This document shows positions 35,545 to 45,619 of a stretch of 64,000 nucleotides of DNA, in pieces. Each line of letters begins with the position of its first letter. Position 1 is the stretch's first letter. The DNA is from Athripsodes cinereus (taxonomy: Eukaryota > Arthropoda > Insecta > Trichoptera > Leptoceridae): NCBI GenBank assembly GCA_947579605.1, contig OX388305.1, positions 20,287,542 through 20,351,541 of the forward strand, given 5' to 3'. The notes beneath the pieces are model-generated. The model did no database searches and was not told where the DNA came from. It saw nothing but the letters and a program-made list of their open reading frames with translations. A program made the position numbers and the translations under genes.

Positions 35545-35877
35545 TCATCATCATCATCGCCCTCAACGCTCCTCTCGGGAGCACAGGGCAGAAACTAGCC
35601 TCCTCCATTCAGAGCGTCTCTGTGCCAATTGCGTCACCTCTTCCCACGACATTCCTTGCGCTCTGATATCGTTGTCATAGGAACGGTGTATTGTGAAAGA
35701 GGGACGCCCGGGCCTACGGAACCCCTGCGGACGGAAGAACAGTGCTCTTTTTGGCCAACTATTATTGGGCATTCTCAAAACATGTCCCAGCCATGACCAT
35801 TGACAGCCATGACATTTTTTACCATTTATTGGTTGTTTAATTTCAAACACCAATATTAATAAGTCACAATAGCCCAT
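35545..35877 (-). pseudogene. LINE family H RT C-terminus, best copy
   Basis: Minus-strand ORF of 104 codons (35877 to 35563) with, in order, WSWLGHVLRMPNNSW, RALFFRPQGFRRPGRPSFT, HRSYDNDIRAQGMSWEEV and TQLAQRRSEWRRLVSAL, ending SREER. A GATGATGATG-type tail follows at 35545-35556. WLGHVLRM, GRPSFT and the final E-W-RR-LV are standard post-RT motifs of RTE-like LINEs. The RT itself is lost by 5' truncation. Upstream of WSWLGHV the reading frame runs into unrelated sequence, so the breakpoint is probably near 35815. Five copies in the window give the family consensus. Confidence 0.75.
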
Positions 35878-36139
35878 TATGAGATGCCCCTCAATGATTG
35901 AAATTCTCTTTTTTCGTTTGGTTTTGAAAATATTGTAATTATTATTTTAACATTTTGATATTTATTTATTCTTTTTTTTTGTCCTCACAAAAAGAAAAAA
36001 AAATACTTCCTTTTCATCATTTTCATAACATATTTTGTTTTCATACTTATGGCCACCACTGTATGCAAATAATCATTAGCAATCCTACATGTGGAATACG
36101 CGGAAATGACATGAGATTATAATAAGATGGGGCAGGAAA

Positions 36140-36430
36140 AGAAAACTCTTCTGGCAGGCGCGACCACGTAGAGGGAATGAGCATAGATAGACTCTCTCAA
36201 GTAGCCACAAACAACGTGTCAACAGAAACTTACTGACCTGGAATATCTGCAAAGATATGGCGAGGTAGTTGGAGCTCTTGTCCCTGGAGATCTCGACGAA
36301 ATAAGAACATCTAATATTTTTACAAAGATGTATTATTAACACGTGATTTTGTGATTGTTGCATCTGTTTGTGTTTTGTTGTCTATTGTACTGTTTCATTA
36401 ACATGTAAAAGGCTCACACCATATATTGTT
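36140..36430 (+). pseudogene. LINE remnant (RRDHVEGMSIDRL) with repeated 3' region
   Basis: The plus frame near 36155 reads GRRDHVEGMSIDRLSQVATN, like the W-x-x-HV-x-RM-x-x-DR-L motif of other LINE tails here. The last 90 bases (36338-36428) are repeated at 54278-54367: GTGATTTTGTG-x-TGTTGC, TCTGTTTG, TTGTCTATTG and CATTAACAT-TAAAGG, then TCACACC. This fixes the 3' region of one element family. Confidence 0.55.
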
Positions 36431-37196
36431 ATATAAGATAAAATATATGAAAAGGGGAAGAAAAAAGAAGTTTTTTTCTATATTGACTTATTTAATTTAT
36501 ATCCGCTTTCTTTCTACTTTGGATGTAGGTTTATAAAAGTATAAAGTAACATTGTTTATTATGATTGTGGTAAGAACGTTACATTTTTCTTGCTTATGAG
36601 TTCATTATGCTAATTAACAATGTTTATTCTCATTTAAGAGAAGCCTCTAGTGTCTACCTACGCGTGATAATGGATTAAGGAGGAAACTCTGCTACGTTTA
36701 TTGTTATCAACTCTCCTAATTAGCTCACTCTGCCTACTCGTGTTGTATTTTAATACTCATTTAGGTACGTAGGTACTTCAGAACAATCTTTAACCCATGT
36801 TGACAATCACGGAATAGCTGCTGTTTCTACTATCAATTCTGACTTTTTGTAAGAGACTAATTTTAATCCGATTAATTACAATAAAATGTAACGTTACTTT
36901 CGACTGATATGTATAAAAATTGGACAAATCTATCTGCCGTAAAATCTCAAGAAAGTACAAACATTTAAAAAAATTTCACTGATTTCCATACTTACATTTA
37001 TTTTCTCTCCTATTTTTTCACACATTTCATAATATACCTATTTGGTTTTTAAAAATTATGTTTTATAGTACCTACTCTAAACCATGTATTTAAAGAATAT
37101 TCCTTTTCATAGGTACATAGTTAAAAGAATGACAATTTTGTATTTGTCCACATTCGATCCCACACCACTCAATTGTTTTAATGTGCATTCTGATCA
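36431..37196. other. No gene seen
   Basis: AT-rich, nothing recognised. Confidence 0.4.
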
Positions 37197-37797
37197 ATGT
37201 CGTAGTTAAAATTGAAACTTAGTTTTTTATACAGTGATAATCACCGCTTTTATAGTGTGTCCCATATTCTTTCTCTTCTTACCTGCAAAACCACTTGCGA
37301 CAACTTCACGTCACTCCACTTTGCGTCGGACACCGGTCAATACGCCCGCATGGGGGCACCATTATTAATGCCTCTATTCCTGGTGGTGAATTCTATGTTA
37401 TTCCAGCTAGACAGTCTTTGTAGAGCATGAGGCAATTCAGAGATTCGTGAGCTAATGTATGGTTGTTTCGTTATGAGAACTAAGATGTTTTTGAAGATGT
37501 TCGTTTATTGTTTCATTGCACAGTTTACAGATATTACACACATTTACACGTTTTATTCTTCTATGAATTTCAAAGGGCACAATTGAATCAAATGATTTAA
37601 ATAACTCGTAGCCACTCAGTTTTGGTTCCCAGCGCCACGCCGAAGCGGGCGTATGGACCGGTGTCCGACGCAAAGTGGAGTGACGTGAAGTTGTCGCAAG
37701 CGGCTTTGCAGGTAAGAAGAGAAAGAATATGCGACACACTATAAAAGCGGTGATTATCACTGTATAAAAAACTAAATTTCCATTTTAACTACGACAT
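37197..37797. mobile_element. 601-bp fold-back element with about 158-bp TIRs
   Basis: The ends are ATGTCGTAGTTAAAAT and its exact reverse complement. The inverted repeats continue for about 158 bp with few mismatches (for example TATACAGTGATAATCACCGC, AACTTCACGTCACTCCACTT, GCGTCGGACACCGGTC) and stop near 37355 and 37636. The repeat arms are notably GC-richer than the flanks. A clear target-site duplication was not resolved (ATCA is a candidate), so the superfamily is open. The 280-bp centre carries the 3' part of a minus ORF listed separately. Confidence 0.85.
37452..37760 (-). CDS. Hypothetical 102-codon ORF in fold-back element, Cys/His cluster
   Basis: The ORF starts inside the right inverted repeat and reads through the unique centre. 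Its C-terminal third has VCNICKLCNETINEHLQKH followed by LSSH, that is C-x2-C-x2-C and then H-x3-H-x3-H. That spacing is shorter than a classical C2H2 finger. The N-terminal half is simply the translation of the inverted repeat (FLFLPAKPLATTSRHST). No promoter or homologue is evident. It may be a transposase fragment, a captured host exon, or chance; I lean to chance or capture. Confidence 0.25.
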   Translation of the reverse strand: MIITAFIVCRIFFLFLPAKPLATTSRHSTLRRTPVHTPASAWRWEPKLSGYELFKSFDSIVPFEIHRRIKRVNVCNICKLCNETINEHLQKHLSSHNETTIH

Positions 37798-40078
37798 CAT
37801 AGAATAATATCTGCTCATTGAAAAATCTGCAATAAAATTCTAGAATAAAATCATAATCACAAATGTGATTTTCGATATTTGTACATAATACCTATTATTT
37901 AGAAAGTGCACCATACAAAAAATAATTTTAATTTAACCAGGAATAACAGCTCTATCCATACTAAAGGCATGTTTAGTAAATCAGGGTTTAATATGTACCT
38001 ACCTACTTTTATCGTGAGTACGAGTGTTCATCTACTATCAGAAATACCAGAGAGTTCTCTTATACTTAATTATTATGAAGATAATCATTATCTTAACGAC
38101 CTTTTTATGTGATCACAATTATCAATAAAGTATATTATGTACATAGTAGCGTCTAACACTTCATGGATGTTAATACACATATTATTTATTTCAGAAATTA
38201 TAGCAATACGTTATTTATAGGACGGTTTGTGCCAAGTTCAATGCAGGGAGAAACTTATGACCAAGTAAAAAGCAAGCAGAAAGAGAGGAAAAAAAGAAGA
38301 AAACTTGTAATCATACTTAAGTGCATGTACACATACATTAGATTTATATTTATTAAAAGATTGATGCGACAATTTGCTGACTTAGTTATTGCGACGATAC
38401 ACAATTAGTAGAATTTCATATATCAAGTAATTGAAACAAGCGTCTCTGATGTTTACAATATGTAAGAATATAAACTAAGTATTTTTTTTAAAAAGAATTT
38501 TTTTTTCCGGTATACTCTGTTCAACGCTTTTTGAAACCAACTTCCAGAGATTATTTGAATGTCATCAAACTATCGTAACCCAGTTGACACTACCTAAAAA
38601 AAAACAATTTTTACCATGCATATAAATAACAAAACTTTGAAACAATTCTTTATTTTTAACTCTTGTACTTCCATTTCCAACCTTTAACGGCTTTTAAATT
38701 CGATTTAGAAGTGAATCAACCATTAACAACCCAACTTAAAGTACCAACAAACTTAGCTACAAACATGATTCCTTATCAAGTGATATATTGAGTATATTTT
38801 TTAAACCTTAAAGAGTCATTACTTGACTTAAATAATGAGCAATTTGGAGCGATGCAATCTAATAAATGTCCCATTTCGTTCCCTCTTCGTCCTTCTATAG
38901 ATTGAACCCTACTTTATAATGTAATATAGGTATATATTACATTGGCTGTTATAATACAAAACGTAATTGAATGGTTCGATTCCAATTACTCTACAGATAT
39001 TGATTATCCTTAGGATGAGATTTCTTATAATAATATGTAATAATTTATCTTGGATCAGTAGTAGAGGAATGAGCAATTTCCATTTAGAATAATATAATTT
39101 CAGAATCCTTTTTAAAAAAAGAATTTAATTGCATTTGAAAAAATAACCTATTTTTCTCTTCGTGCCATAATAACTTATGCCGTGGAAGGTGCATTCTCGT
39201 ATAAATTTTTGTATACATTTTGCAAAAACACTTCCCACTAATGTGTTTTGTCATATTATAATAGGTACATTTTTTTTTATATTTGAGCATTGAGAATAGA
39301 TAATGGTAAACTATTTTATACCTAATTGTTCGCAATAATTTAACTGTTAAATTCAATTTTATATTATCTCTGTAGTGTTGCTATAAAGAGACAAAATGGA
39401 AAATTTTAAGCATAACTATGTAGGTAAATATATAAAGGTATACCTATCTTTTTTATAACATTCTTGAAACTTAAGGTTGTTTTAATTGAATTGATAAATC
39501 TAATCTTAAAGTAACTTTTCTTAGATCCTGTTGGTAAAAAAAAGCTTAGAATATGTCTTCGACTTATGAAAAGAAATGATTATTTATTATTAGTTGTAAA
39601 ATTTAATATTTTGATCATGTTTTACTATTGTGAGTAAATCATTTAAAATGATCACCACCCCTATCCCGAAAAGCCAACTTTAGTACCTAAATCTTAGGAA
39701 AATATTTAGGCAAGTATACCTACATACATTATTGGTGACCCAGTATTTGCCGTCACTTGAAGGGTTCTATAATACTTCAATTTATTTTATTACAATTATT
39801 TATGTAAGTAGGTTGGTAGGTAGCAGTATGTCGGTAATTATAATGAAGGGTTAGTTGGTAGAGATGGTAATAATATAATAAAATTTTACGAGTGTCCTGT
39901 GGAAGACAGACGGTCGTTAAAATAACTATATTATCAGGTTTACTGTCGCTTATTCCTCTGTGAATTATTTTATATTTTTCATCTTGCAAGTCATGCCTCT
40001 ATTCTCTGTAAAAATGTTATGGTTTTTAACGTATAAAATCTTCAGAGTACCTATATGTATATGTGTATTAAAAAAACT
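37798..40078. other. No gene seen
   Basis: AT-rich. Chance ORFs at 37906-38112, 38163-38408 and 39084-39356 show no recognised domain. Confidence 0.4.
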
Positions 40079-40155
40079 AGATCTGTTTGGCGTTCCGTTC
40101 TCTCTGCCTACCCCACTTGGGACACGGCGTGAGGGTAAAGTATAGTAGTATAGTT
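40079..40155 (+). mobile_element. LINE family A 3' end, short insertion
   Basis: It starts AGATCTGTTTGGCGTTCCG and runs CTCTCTGCCTACCCCACTTG then GGACACGGCGTGAGGG with an AAAGTATAGTAGTATAG tail. The flanks TTAAAAAAACTAG (left) and TTAAAAAAAACTCTAG (right) look like a slightly altered target duplication, so this is probably a 75-bp 5'-truncated insertion. Confidence 0.7.
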
Positions 40156-40419
40156 AAAAAAAACTCTAGAGTTTTTGTGACTAGACATATGTACATCGTT
40201 TATAAAACATGCAGATAATCCTTTCGTTATTTATACCAATCAGAATACGTGACATACCCGATCGCTATATTGAAGATTACATAATATTTTACGAATGCCT
40301 ATTTTTCACAGTATAGGTACCTACAGTTGGAAACCTGAAACGAAAAAATGCGTAACCCATTCATTATTATATTTATTAAATTATTCACTGAAGACTTTAT
40401 CATCCAATCATAGCGATCT

Positions 40420-40812
40420 ACAGTGAAGTAAGAGTAGCGACTAAAGAAGCCTCTGTAACAGCCGGATGTTTAAGGAGTTTAGTATGGAGGAATAAAAATA
40501 TATAGGTAGTAAGCATTTTCAAAACCTGCATAAGGTATATAATGACATAAGGAGTCGAATAGCAAACAGATATTACAAGAATGAAAAAATCTTTGAAACA
40601 TCTTATATGACTGTACAAGTATTCGCAGACAAAACCATCAGAGACAAAGTCAAGAACACTGAAACATAAGACAAAAGTGAAACAATGACAAAAGAAAAAA
40701 TAGTTCTGGAGGAATCAAGTGGATCACATGAGTATTGACAGAATAGCTCACAACGCTGCAAACAAGACACCACTAGGCCGAAGATTTCCAGAAAGGCCTT
40801 TTAAAAGGTAGA
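40420..40812 (+). pseudogene. LINE family J RT region, degenerate
   Basis: Plus-strand frames give EVRVATKEASVTAGCLRSLV then WRNK, KTCIRYIMT, DRIAHNAANKTPLGRRFPERP and WRNQVDHMSIDRIAHN. This is the RT thumb to C-terminal order of a common insect LINE (VRVA-x-x-A-x-x-x-AG-x-L-x-x-x-x-W-x-N, K-x-x-x-R-P-I-M-T, HV-x-RM-x-x-DR-x-A, RP). The many stops and frameshifts show an old copy. Confidence 0.65.
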
Positions 40813-42345
40813 AAAACAGCTATCCTTTTCTCTCTAGGTCTTTAGCGTTGCACGAGGAGGCATTTTCCGATCAAACAGATCAATGTTTTATTACAATTAA
40901 AAGAAGAAGTAAGAAGTTTTATTTAACTCTTGCTCTGATATCCTACACACTAACAAACAAATATTGCGAGCATTACCTGTTATATAAATACAGATTAAGA
41001 AATTCAGATCCTAGGAAGAAATTACGTAATGCGGGTACAGACTGCATACATACAATCACCACCCTCTAAATAAAGGGTTGAAATAGGAATCTGGCTTTAT
41101 GTGTAGAGTTGATTAAATAACATTAAGGTACTCCACTATAAACTCACATATTTATACCAACTACGAGTAAGTAGGATACTAAACTTTTTCTGTTAGTTAT
41201 GCTTTCGTAGTTTATAAAATATTATCTCAATTTTCGTAATATTTTTTTTCATTACAAAATTTGTATGAGAATTTCAGAACATACTAGACATTTCAAATTT
41301 ATCCTCCACGTCAATAACTTTTCTTTCAAATTACGTTTGTCATATTAAGTGTATAATATAGGTACATATTTGCTGAAAGATTGCGTTCAGAAAATATTAA
41401 TGCATATTAAATGTTATTATTGCAACCGTAAATATTTTATCATTGTAATTAATATTGTCGACCGATGGTCTAATGATGGAAGTTCGTGTTAACACAATCA
41501 TAATAATATAATATATATTTAGTACTACCACATTTGCCATTAATCGCGAAGCTGCATTCAAGATCTTTGAAGAGGACTGGTATAATTAAAAAAATACTTC
41601 CCAGTACCTAAGCAATTCTCACTCTTTTCCGTATGCTTTGAATATCCTGTAAAAAGCAGGTATTAGTCGTCATCTCTTAACATATTTAATATCTATGCTA
41701 TCAGTCCAGAATATTTTAACTCTTAGTGGTACAAAGAGGATAAGTTTGTGAGAGGTATCGTGATGGGATGATTTATAATATTGACACCATTAGACCAGGA
41801 ACATTAAAACGTTATATCATTTATTCATCTTGACATCATCTAGGTACAAGATTTTTCACTTCCACTGTAGAAACCACTTATATTGATTATTTATTAATAC
41901 GATAGGTGTAAAGTTATTCCACTGTTAACTTGAATTATATTGCGAACCGACTTTTAAGAGCTTCCGTTCTCATCATCAGGCAAAAGTAAAGTGAAGCTTC
42001 ATTACAAAGGTAGGTATGTGATAAATAGAAAACAATAAAATTAAAATATTAAGTGATAAACAAGCATATTAAAACAATTTCGAGCCGTTGTATTTTTAAA
42101 AAGTTAACAGATTAATAAAATCTACAGTGAAATAACAATAAATCTTGTTTTATTAATAAATTATTAATATAAACTTGCACCAAGAATCGTAGGTCGATAA
42201 ATTAAACTCAAATTGATATTAATTTATTGTTACTTTTTAACCTTTTTGTACTCTTTAATTGTTTTCCAAGTAGTTTATAAATATATGATGACGTTCTTAC
42301 ATACAAGGAGAAGTACGAATGATAATATTATAAATGAAACAAAAA
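40813..42345. other. No gene; one family B fragment
   Basis: Mostly unidentified AT-rich sequence. At 41612-41665 a sense family B 5' fragment is visible (CTCACTCTTTTCCGTATGC, ATATCCTGTAAAAAGCAGG). A 73-codon ORF at 40848-41069 is not recognised. Confidence 0.45.
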
Positions 42346-42598
42346 TGGCAGATGTGGCGCGGAGGTAACGCTCTTGCCCTTGAGTCACGAGGTTCCGGGT
42401 TCTATTCCCGGCCAGGGCAGATTGAGGAATGTCATTTTTCAAACTGTTCTGGGTCTGGGTGTTACATGTATATGTGTTTAGAGCATTGTATATTTGTGTA
42501 TCGTTGCGTTAGTACCCATAATACAAAATTCATTTCTTGATTTGGGACTAGGTCGATCTGTATGAATTGTCTATGCATGACAATATATTATTATTATG
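42346..42598 (+). mobile_element. tRNA-derived SINE, family D, full length
   Basis: The head GATGTGGCGCGGAGGTAACG fits a pol III A box and GGTTCTATTCC (42398-42408) the B box; between them CTCTTGCCCTTGAGTCACG completes a tRNA-like segment. The body contains GTCTGGGTGTTACATG, TTAGTACCCATAATACAA, TTGGGACTAGGTCGATCTG and a TTGTCTATGCATGACA tail with ATTATTATT. I know SINEs with this tRNA head and this GGGACTAGGTC tail from lepidopteran genomes. The copy is well preserved. A 5'-truncated copy lies at 15941-16090. Confidence 0.85.
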
Positions 42599-43370
42599 TT
42601 ATGTAATAGGTTTAACGTCTTAAAATAAAGGGTCCCATCATGATTGATTTTAGGTGCAACTGAAATATGTACTTTATAGAAATAAATATAAACTTTTTAG
42701 TTTTACTAAAACAGTTTGTGTTAATTTCCATCAATTAGTATGGGATATTACAAAATAAACGTCATTCAATAAACTGCAATACTATATTATTTTTATATTA
42801 ATTATATTATTTTCTTTTCTTCAAACGCAATCCACTTTAAATTGAGAATAATGTGAATTATGTATAGATATTAGATACCTACTTTTGCAACGACAACAGA
42901 ACAGCAATAATAACAACTGCATCTCTGTACAACCCTTGGTGGGTCGTGATTATTCACTGTAAAAGTACTATGTCAGACGACTAAAGTAAACATTTTCATT
43001 TTGTTAGCATTAGGTAGGTAGGTACCTACTATAAATTCCTATTCCCAAGATGATTTGAAACCAGACAACATTATTGTTTTGATATTATGTAGGTACAAAT
43101 CTAGAAATTTTCAGTAGCGCAACGATTGAACACAACTAATGCATGTCCATAACCATGTTTTTTTTATATAATTATGTGTAGTTGGACTTAATCCAGCCCG
43201 AGCAGATTCGCAAATGGAAGTTTCCAGACTTCTGGAGTATTCTGTTGATTCTTTTAATATGTAACAATGTTTCGATCATTATCAATCTCAATCTGAGACT
43301 CAAACAAAGGAATAGTATTTTCTGAATAGTATCAATTTTAACCGTTTATGAATTTCCAGTTTTCCAGAAA
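42599..43370. other. No gene seen
   Basis: AT-rich, with a TAGGTAGGTAGGTACCTACT palindromic cluster near 43011-43030. Confidence 0.4.
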
Positions 43371-43705
43371 TTTCTTCTTCTTCTATCAGTGCCATATCAG
43401 ATCCCCCGACGTTGGGGATTACTCTGGAGAATGCCTATCTGTCTCGCGCTGTTATTCCGGTCCATTGCCTTATATTCCGCAGCCACGACATCTGACTCCT
43501 TGCTACTCCACGACGTCCCTCAATCTTGCCTTCTATTATCAACTGCAGTCACGTCGTAGGATGCGGCCCAAATATGAGACTTTACATACCTTAATATTTG
43601 TCAGAAGCTCTCTATTTGTATGCCTTCAACCTGTTCATTGTGTTAACCTTAAGTGTCCAAGTTTCACAACCATACAACAGCACAGACCAGATATAACATC
43701 TTAAT
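43371..43705 (-). pseudogene. LINE RT thumb and C-terminus, (GAA)n tail
   Basis: On the minus strand, LRCYIWSVLLYGCETWTLKV begins the fragment, followed after breaks by LQLIIEGKIEGRRGVARSQM, SWLRNIRQWTGI and SRVIPNVGG, then a GATAGAAGAAGAAG tail. LLYGCETWTL is the conserved thumb motif of RTE/Jockey-like LINEs, and IEGKIEGRRG-x-x-R-x-x-x-SWL-x-NIRQWT is their usual C-terminal block. The segment between the two (including the HIRRMLRI and W-x-x-H-x-x-x-R parts) is mostly deleted or scrambled. It is immediately followed by a family A fragment on the same strand. Confidence 0.7.
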
Positions 43706-43712
43706 CGTAGAT

Positions 43713-43925
43713 AGCAAGAACAGACGCCACATAGACCTACTTACATACTTCGTTCGCTTCTTCTAGATTCAAACCATCTCTTTTACTTAACACACGTCCG
43801 TTCTTCCACATGATCAAGCCACGTGGTTCTCGGATGCCCGTGATTTCCATCTTTCAGACAAGTATTTAGGTATATTCTCTTTGCCGTGCTTTCTTCAATC
43901 ACTTGTTCCACATGTCTGCTTTGTG
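43713..43925 (-). pseudogene. LINE family A RT C-terminus, degenerate
   Basis: Minus strand; ACATACTTCGTTCGCTTCTT, CACATGATCAAGCCACGTGG, CTCGGATGCCCGTGATTTCC and CTTTCAGACAAGTATTTAGG match the family A copy at 5641-6005 in order. The 3' end (GTGGGGTAGGCAG part) is missing. Confidence 0.65.
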
Positions 43926-44009
43926 TAGAAAATTTATAAACAATCGTTTTGTATACGTAACTTTTTTATGTTATATTTATTCGCTGATTAGTTTTTACTT
44001 ATTTATTAT

Positions 44010-44082
44010 ACTATACATTGCCATCACGACATAATTATTCCAAAAGTGGTGTAGAGTAGGAGACCTTTTCTTTACCTGGGAC
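44010..44082 (-). repeat. Family B repeat, internally deleted
   Basis: The 3' end (TACATTGCCATCACGACAT, CCAAAAGTGGTGTAG) is fused directly to the 5' end (AGTAGGAGACCTTTTC, TTTACCTGGGAC). The central 170 bp are missing, so this is an internal deletion rather than 5' truncation. Confidence 0.6.
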
Positions 44083-44464
44083 TAAACATCTTTTTTTATC
44101 TTAACAAAACATATTTATTTTATTTATTTAAAAAAAGCCCGTCACTGGCAGGGTAATCCAATGAATATTTTCAAAGAAAACCGTACATACATTTTTCATA
44201 ATATTGTTTTGCAGTTTTACAAGATGTACAAATGTAATATTCAGTTCTGAATATGAAACTTATTTCATTTTACGAGGAAAATAATAATATCATCATCTAT
44301 GGAACAAAAATAATAAATTATTGTTTATTTTTACCCATCATGTTCTTTATAAAACGTTATACCTACAATTGAAAAATAGGATGGAAATTTTTATTGGAAC
44401 TCAAAAAGAATGAATGTTTGTTAACTAAGGAGTATGATGATATTTAAATTTAATATTATTTTTT
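44083..44464. other. No gene seen
   Basis: A TTTATTTTATTTATTT run near 44111 followed by AAAGCCCGTCACTGGC could be a minus-strand LINE tail. Otherwise nothing. Confidence 0.35.
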
Positions 44465-44510
44465 TCAAACAATTCGCTCAAGAGAATATTCTCTTAAGCG
44501 AATTGTTTGA
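44465..44510. repeat. 46-bp near-perfect palindrome
   Basis: Two 23-bp arms, TCAAACAATTCGCTCAAGAG-AAT and its reverse complement with a single mismatch, meet with no loop at AATATT. It ends six bases before the TTAA of the piggyBac insertion. Confidence 0.9.
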
Positions 44511-44520
44511 GATAGTTTAA

Positions 44521-45615
44521 CCTCCTGAGTCCTGAGACATTTTTTGATCAATTTGTTTATTTTTTTGTGACATATGAGTCCAAAATAACCTAAAAGACAT
44601 TTAAAAAATGTTTAAAAAAATCATCGTGGAAAATTCTGAATTTTCTTTATGTCATATATATATATGACAAAAGGTCTCAGTGCAGATAAAAAAAATTAAG
44701 TCGTATTTCTATATATTACTTAACAATGTGAAATTTAGATTATATTGAAATATTTTATTATAATAAAGAATTAGAGAAATAAGAAAATTAATAGGAGCGG
44801 GGACAAAATCTCCATTCCACATGTTGATTTGAGTTTGAACAGGTCTCATGTTTTTATGTCCCCTCGTTGCAACTGTAGAGTGCACGCAGGTTTTACCTCG
44901 AATAAGCCTCCTTATAGTATTTATAACAGACGCAGTTGAAGATAAGTTTGTGGATTCCACGCCTTCTGTGGACCTATCAAATGAAATGGACGAAGAACAA
45001 TTGTCACGTACAGTTACAGTAGTGATATTAAAATCACGATTTTCATCGGATAATTCAATATCAGACTCTTCTAAAGCATTTAAAATATCTTCCTCGTTCA
45101 AATTTATAAATAAATGGGTAAATATGTAAAGACTCATTTTGATACTAAAAAAAAATTCAAAGATGAAATTTCGATGATATAGGGACCTCTTGTAATATCA
45201 GTATGACATTAAAAAAACCTGACGTAATAAGTATATATGACATAAAAATATGAAACAAAATATTTTGTAGCAAAAAAACACGAAACATCAAAATAACATC
45301 ACCATTGAATAAAACAATGATTATAGAATGTAATCCTAATAAAAAATTAAAGAAAAATTCATTGATTACTCTAAAATAAAAAGATTACTTATATGCCTGC
45401 AGAGAGAAACTCGCCTTACATGTCACTTTGTCCGCCATTTTTAAAAAATTGTCACATTTTTAAAACAATTCCCTAGTTGTTCCATAAGCAATGTGTTAGA
45501 AAAAGATTCATCTACAGGAGTTTTGAAGAATTTATGGTTGAAAATTGTTAAATGGCGTTGGAATATTTTTTTGATTTTAATGTAATATATATATATGACT
45601 GAGGGATTCAGGAGG
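44521..45615 (-). mobile_element. Deleted piggyBac-type element with TTAA duplications
   Basis: The element is bounded by TTAA at 44517-44520 and 45616-45619. The ends are CCTCCTGAGTCCTGAGAC on the left and, as reverse complement of the right, CCTCCTGAATCCCTCAGTC; they share the first 11 to 12 bases. Both subterminal regions carry a TCATATATATATGAC-like palindrome or its half. At 1.1 kb it is an internal-deletion derivative, since a full piggyBac is about 2.5 kb. It retains a minus-strand N-terminal transposase-like ORF starting at 45137. Confidence 0.85.
44709..45137 (-). pseudogene. piggyBac transposase N-terminal fragment, truncated
   Basis: The 142-codon ORF starts 478 bp inside the right terminus, a normal distance for a 5' leader. 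Residues 14-33 (NEEDILNALEESDIELSDE) form the acidic E/D-x-L-x-x-x-L-x-x-SD-x-E-x-x-x-x-E stretch that begins many piggyBac transposases. Around residues 105-118 a W-x-x-D-FVPAP-x-x-F motif resembles the W-x-x-x-x-F-x-P-x-x-x-F entrance to the first conserved block. After that the frame runs into AT-rich sequence (LISLILYYNKIFQYN) and the left terminus, so the catalytic DDD region is gone. It could encode at most a DNA-binding-incompetent stub. Confidence 0.6.
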
Positions 45616-45619
45616 TTAA

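Noticed and set aside
42346..42430. tRNA gene
   Set aside because: A and B boxes are present, but no acceptor stem pairs, and a 180-bp tail follows; it is a SINE head.
44848..45129. 93-codon plus ORF opposite the piggyBac fragment
   Set aside because: Antisense shadow of the transposase-like ORF on the minus strand.
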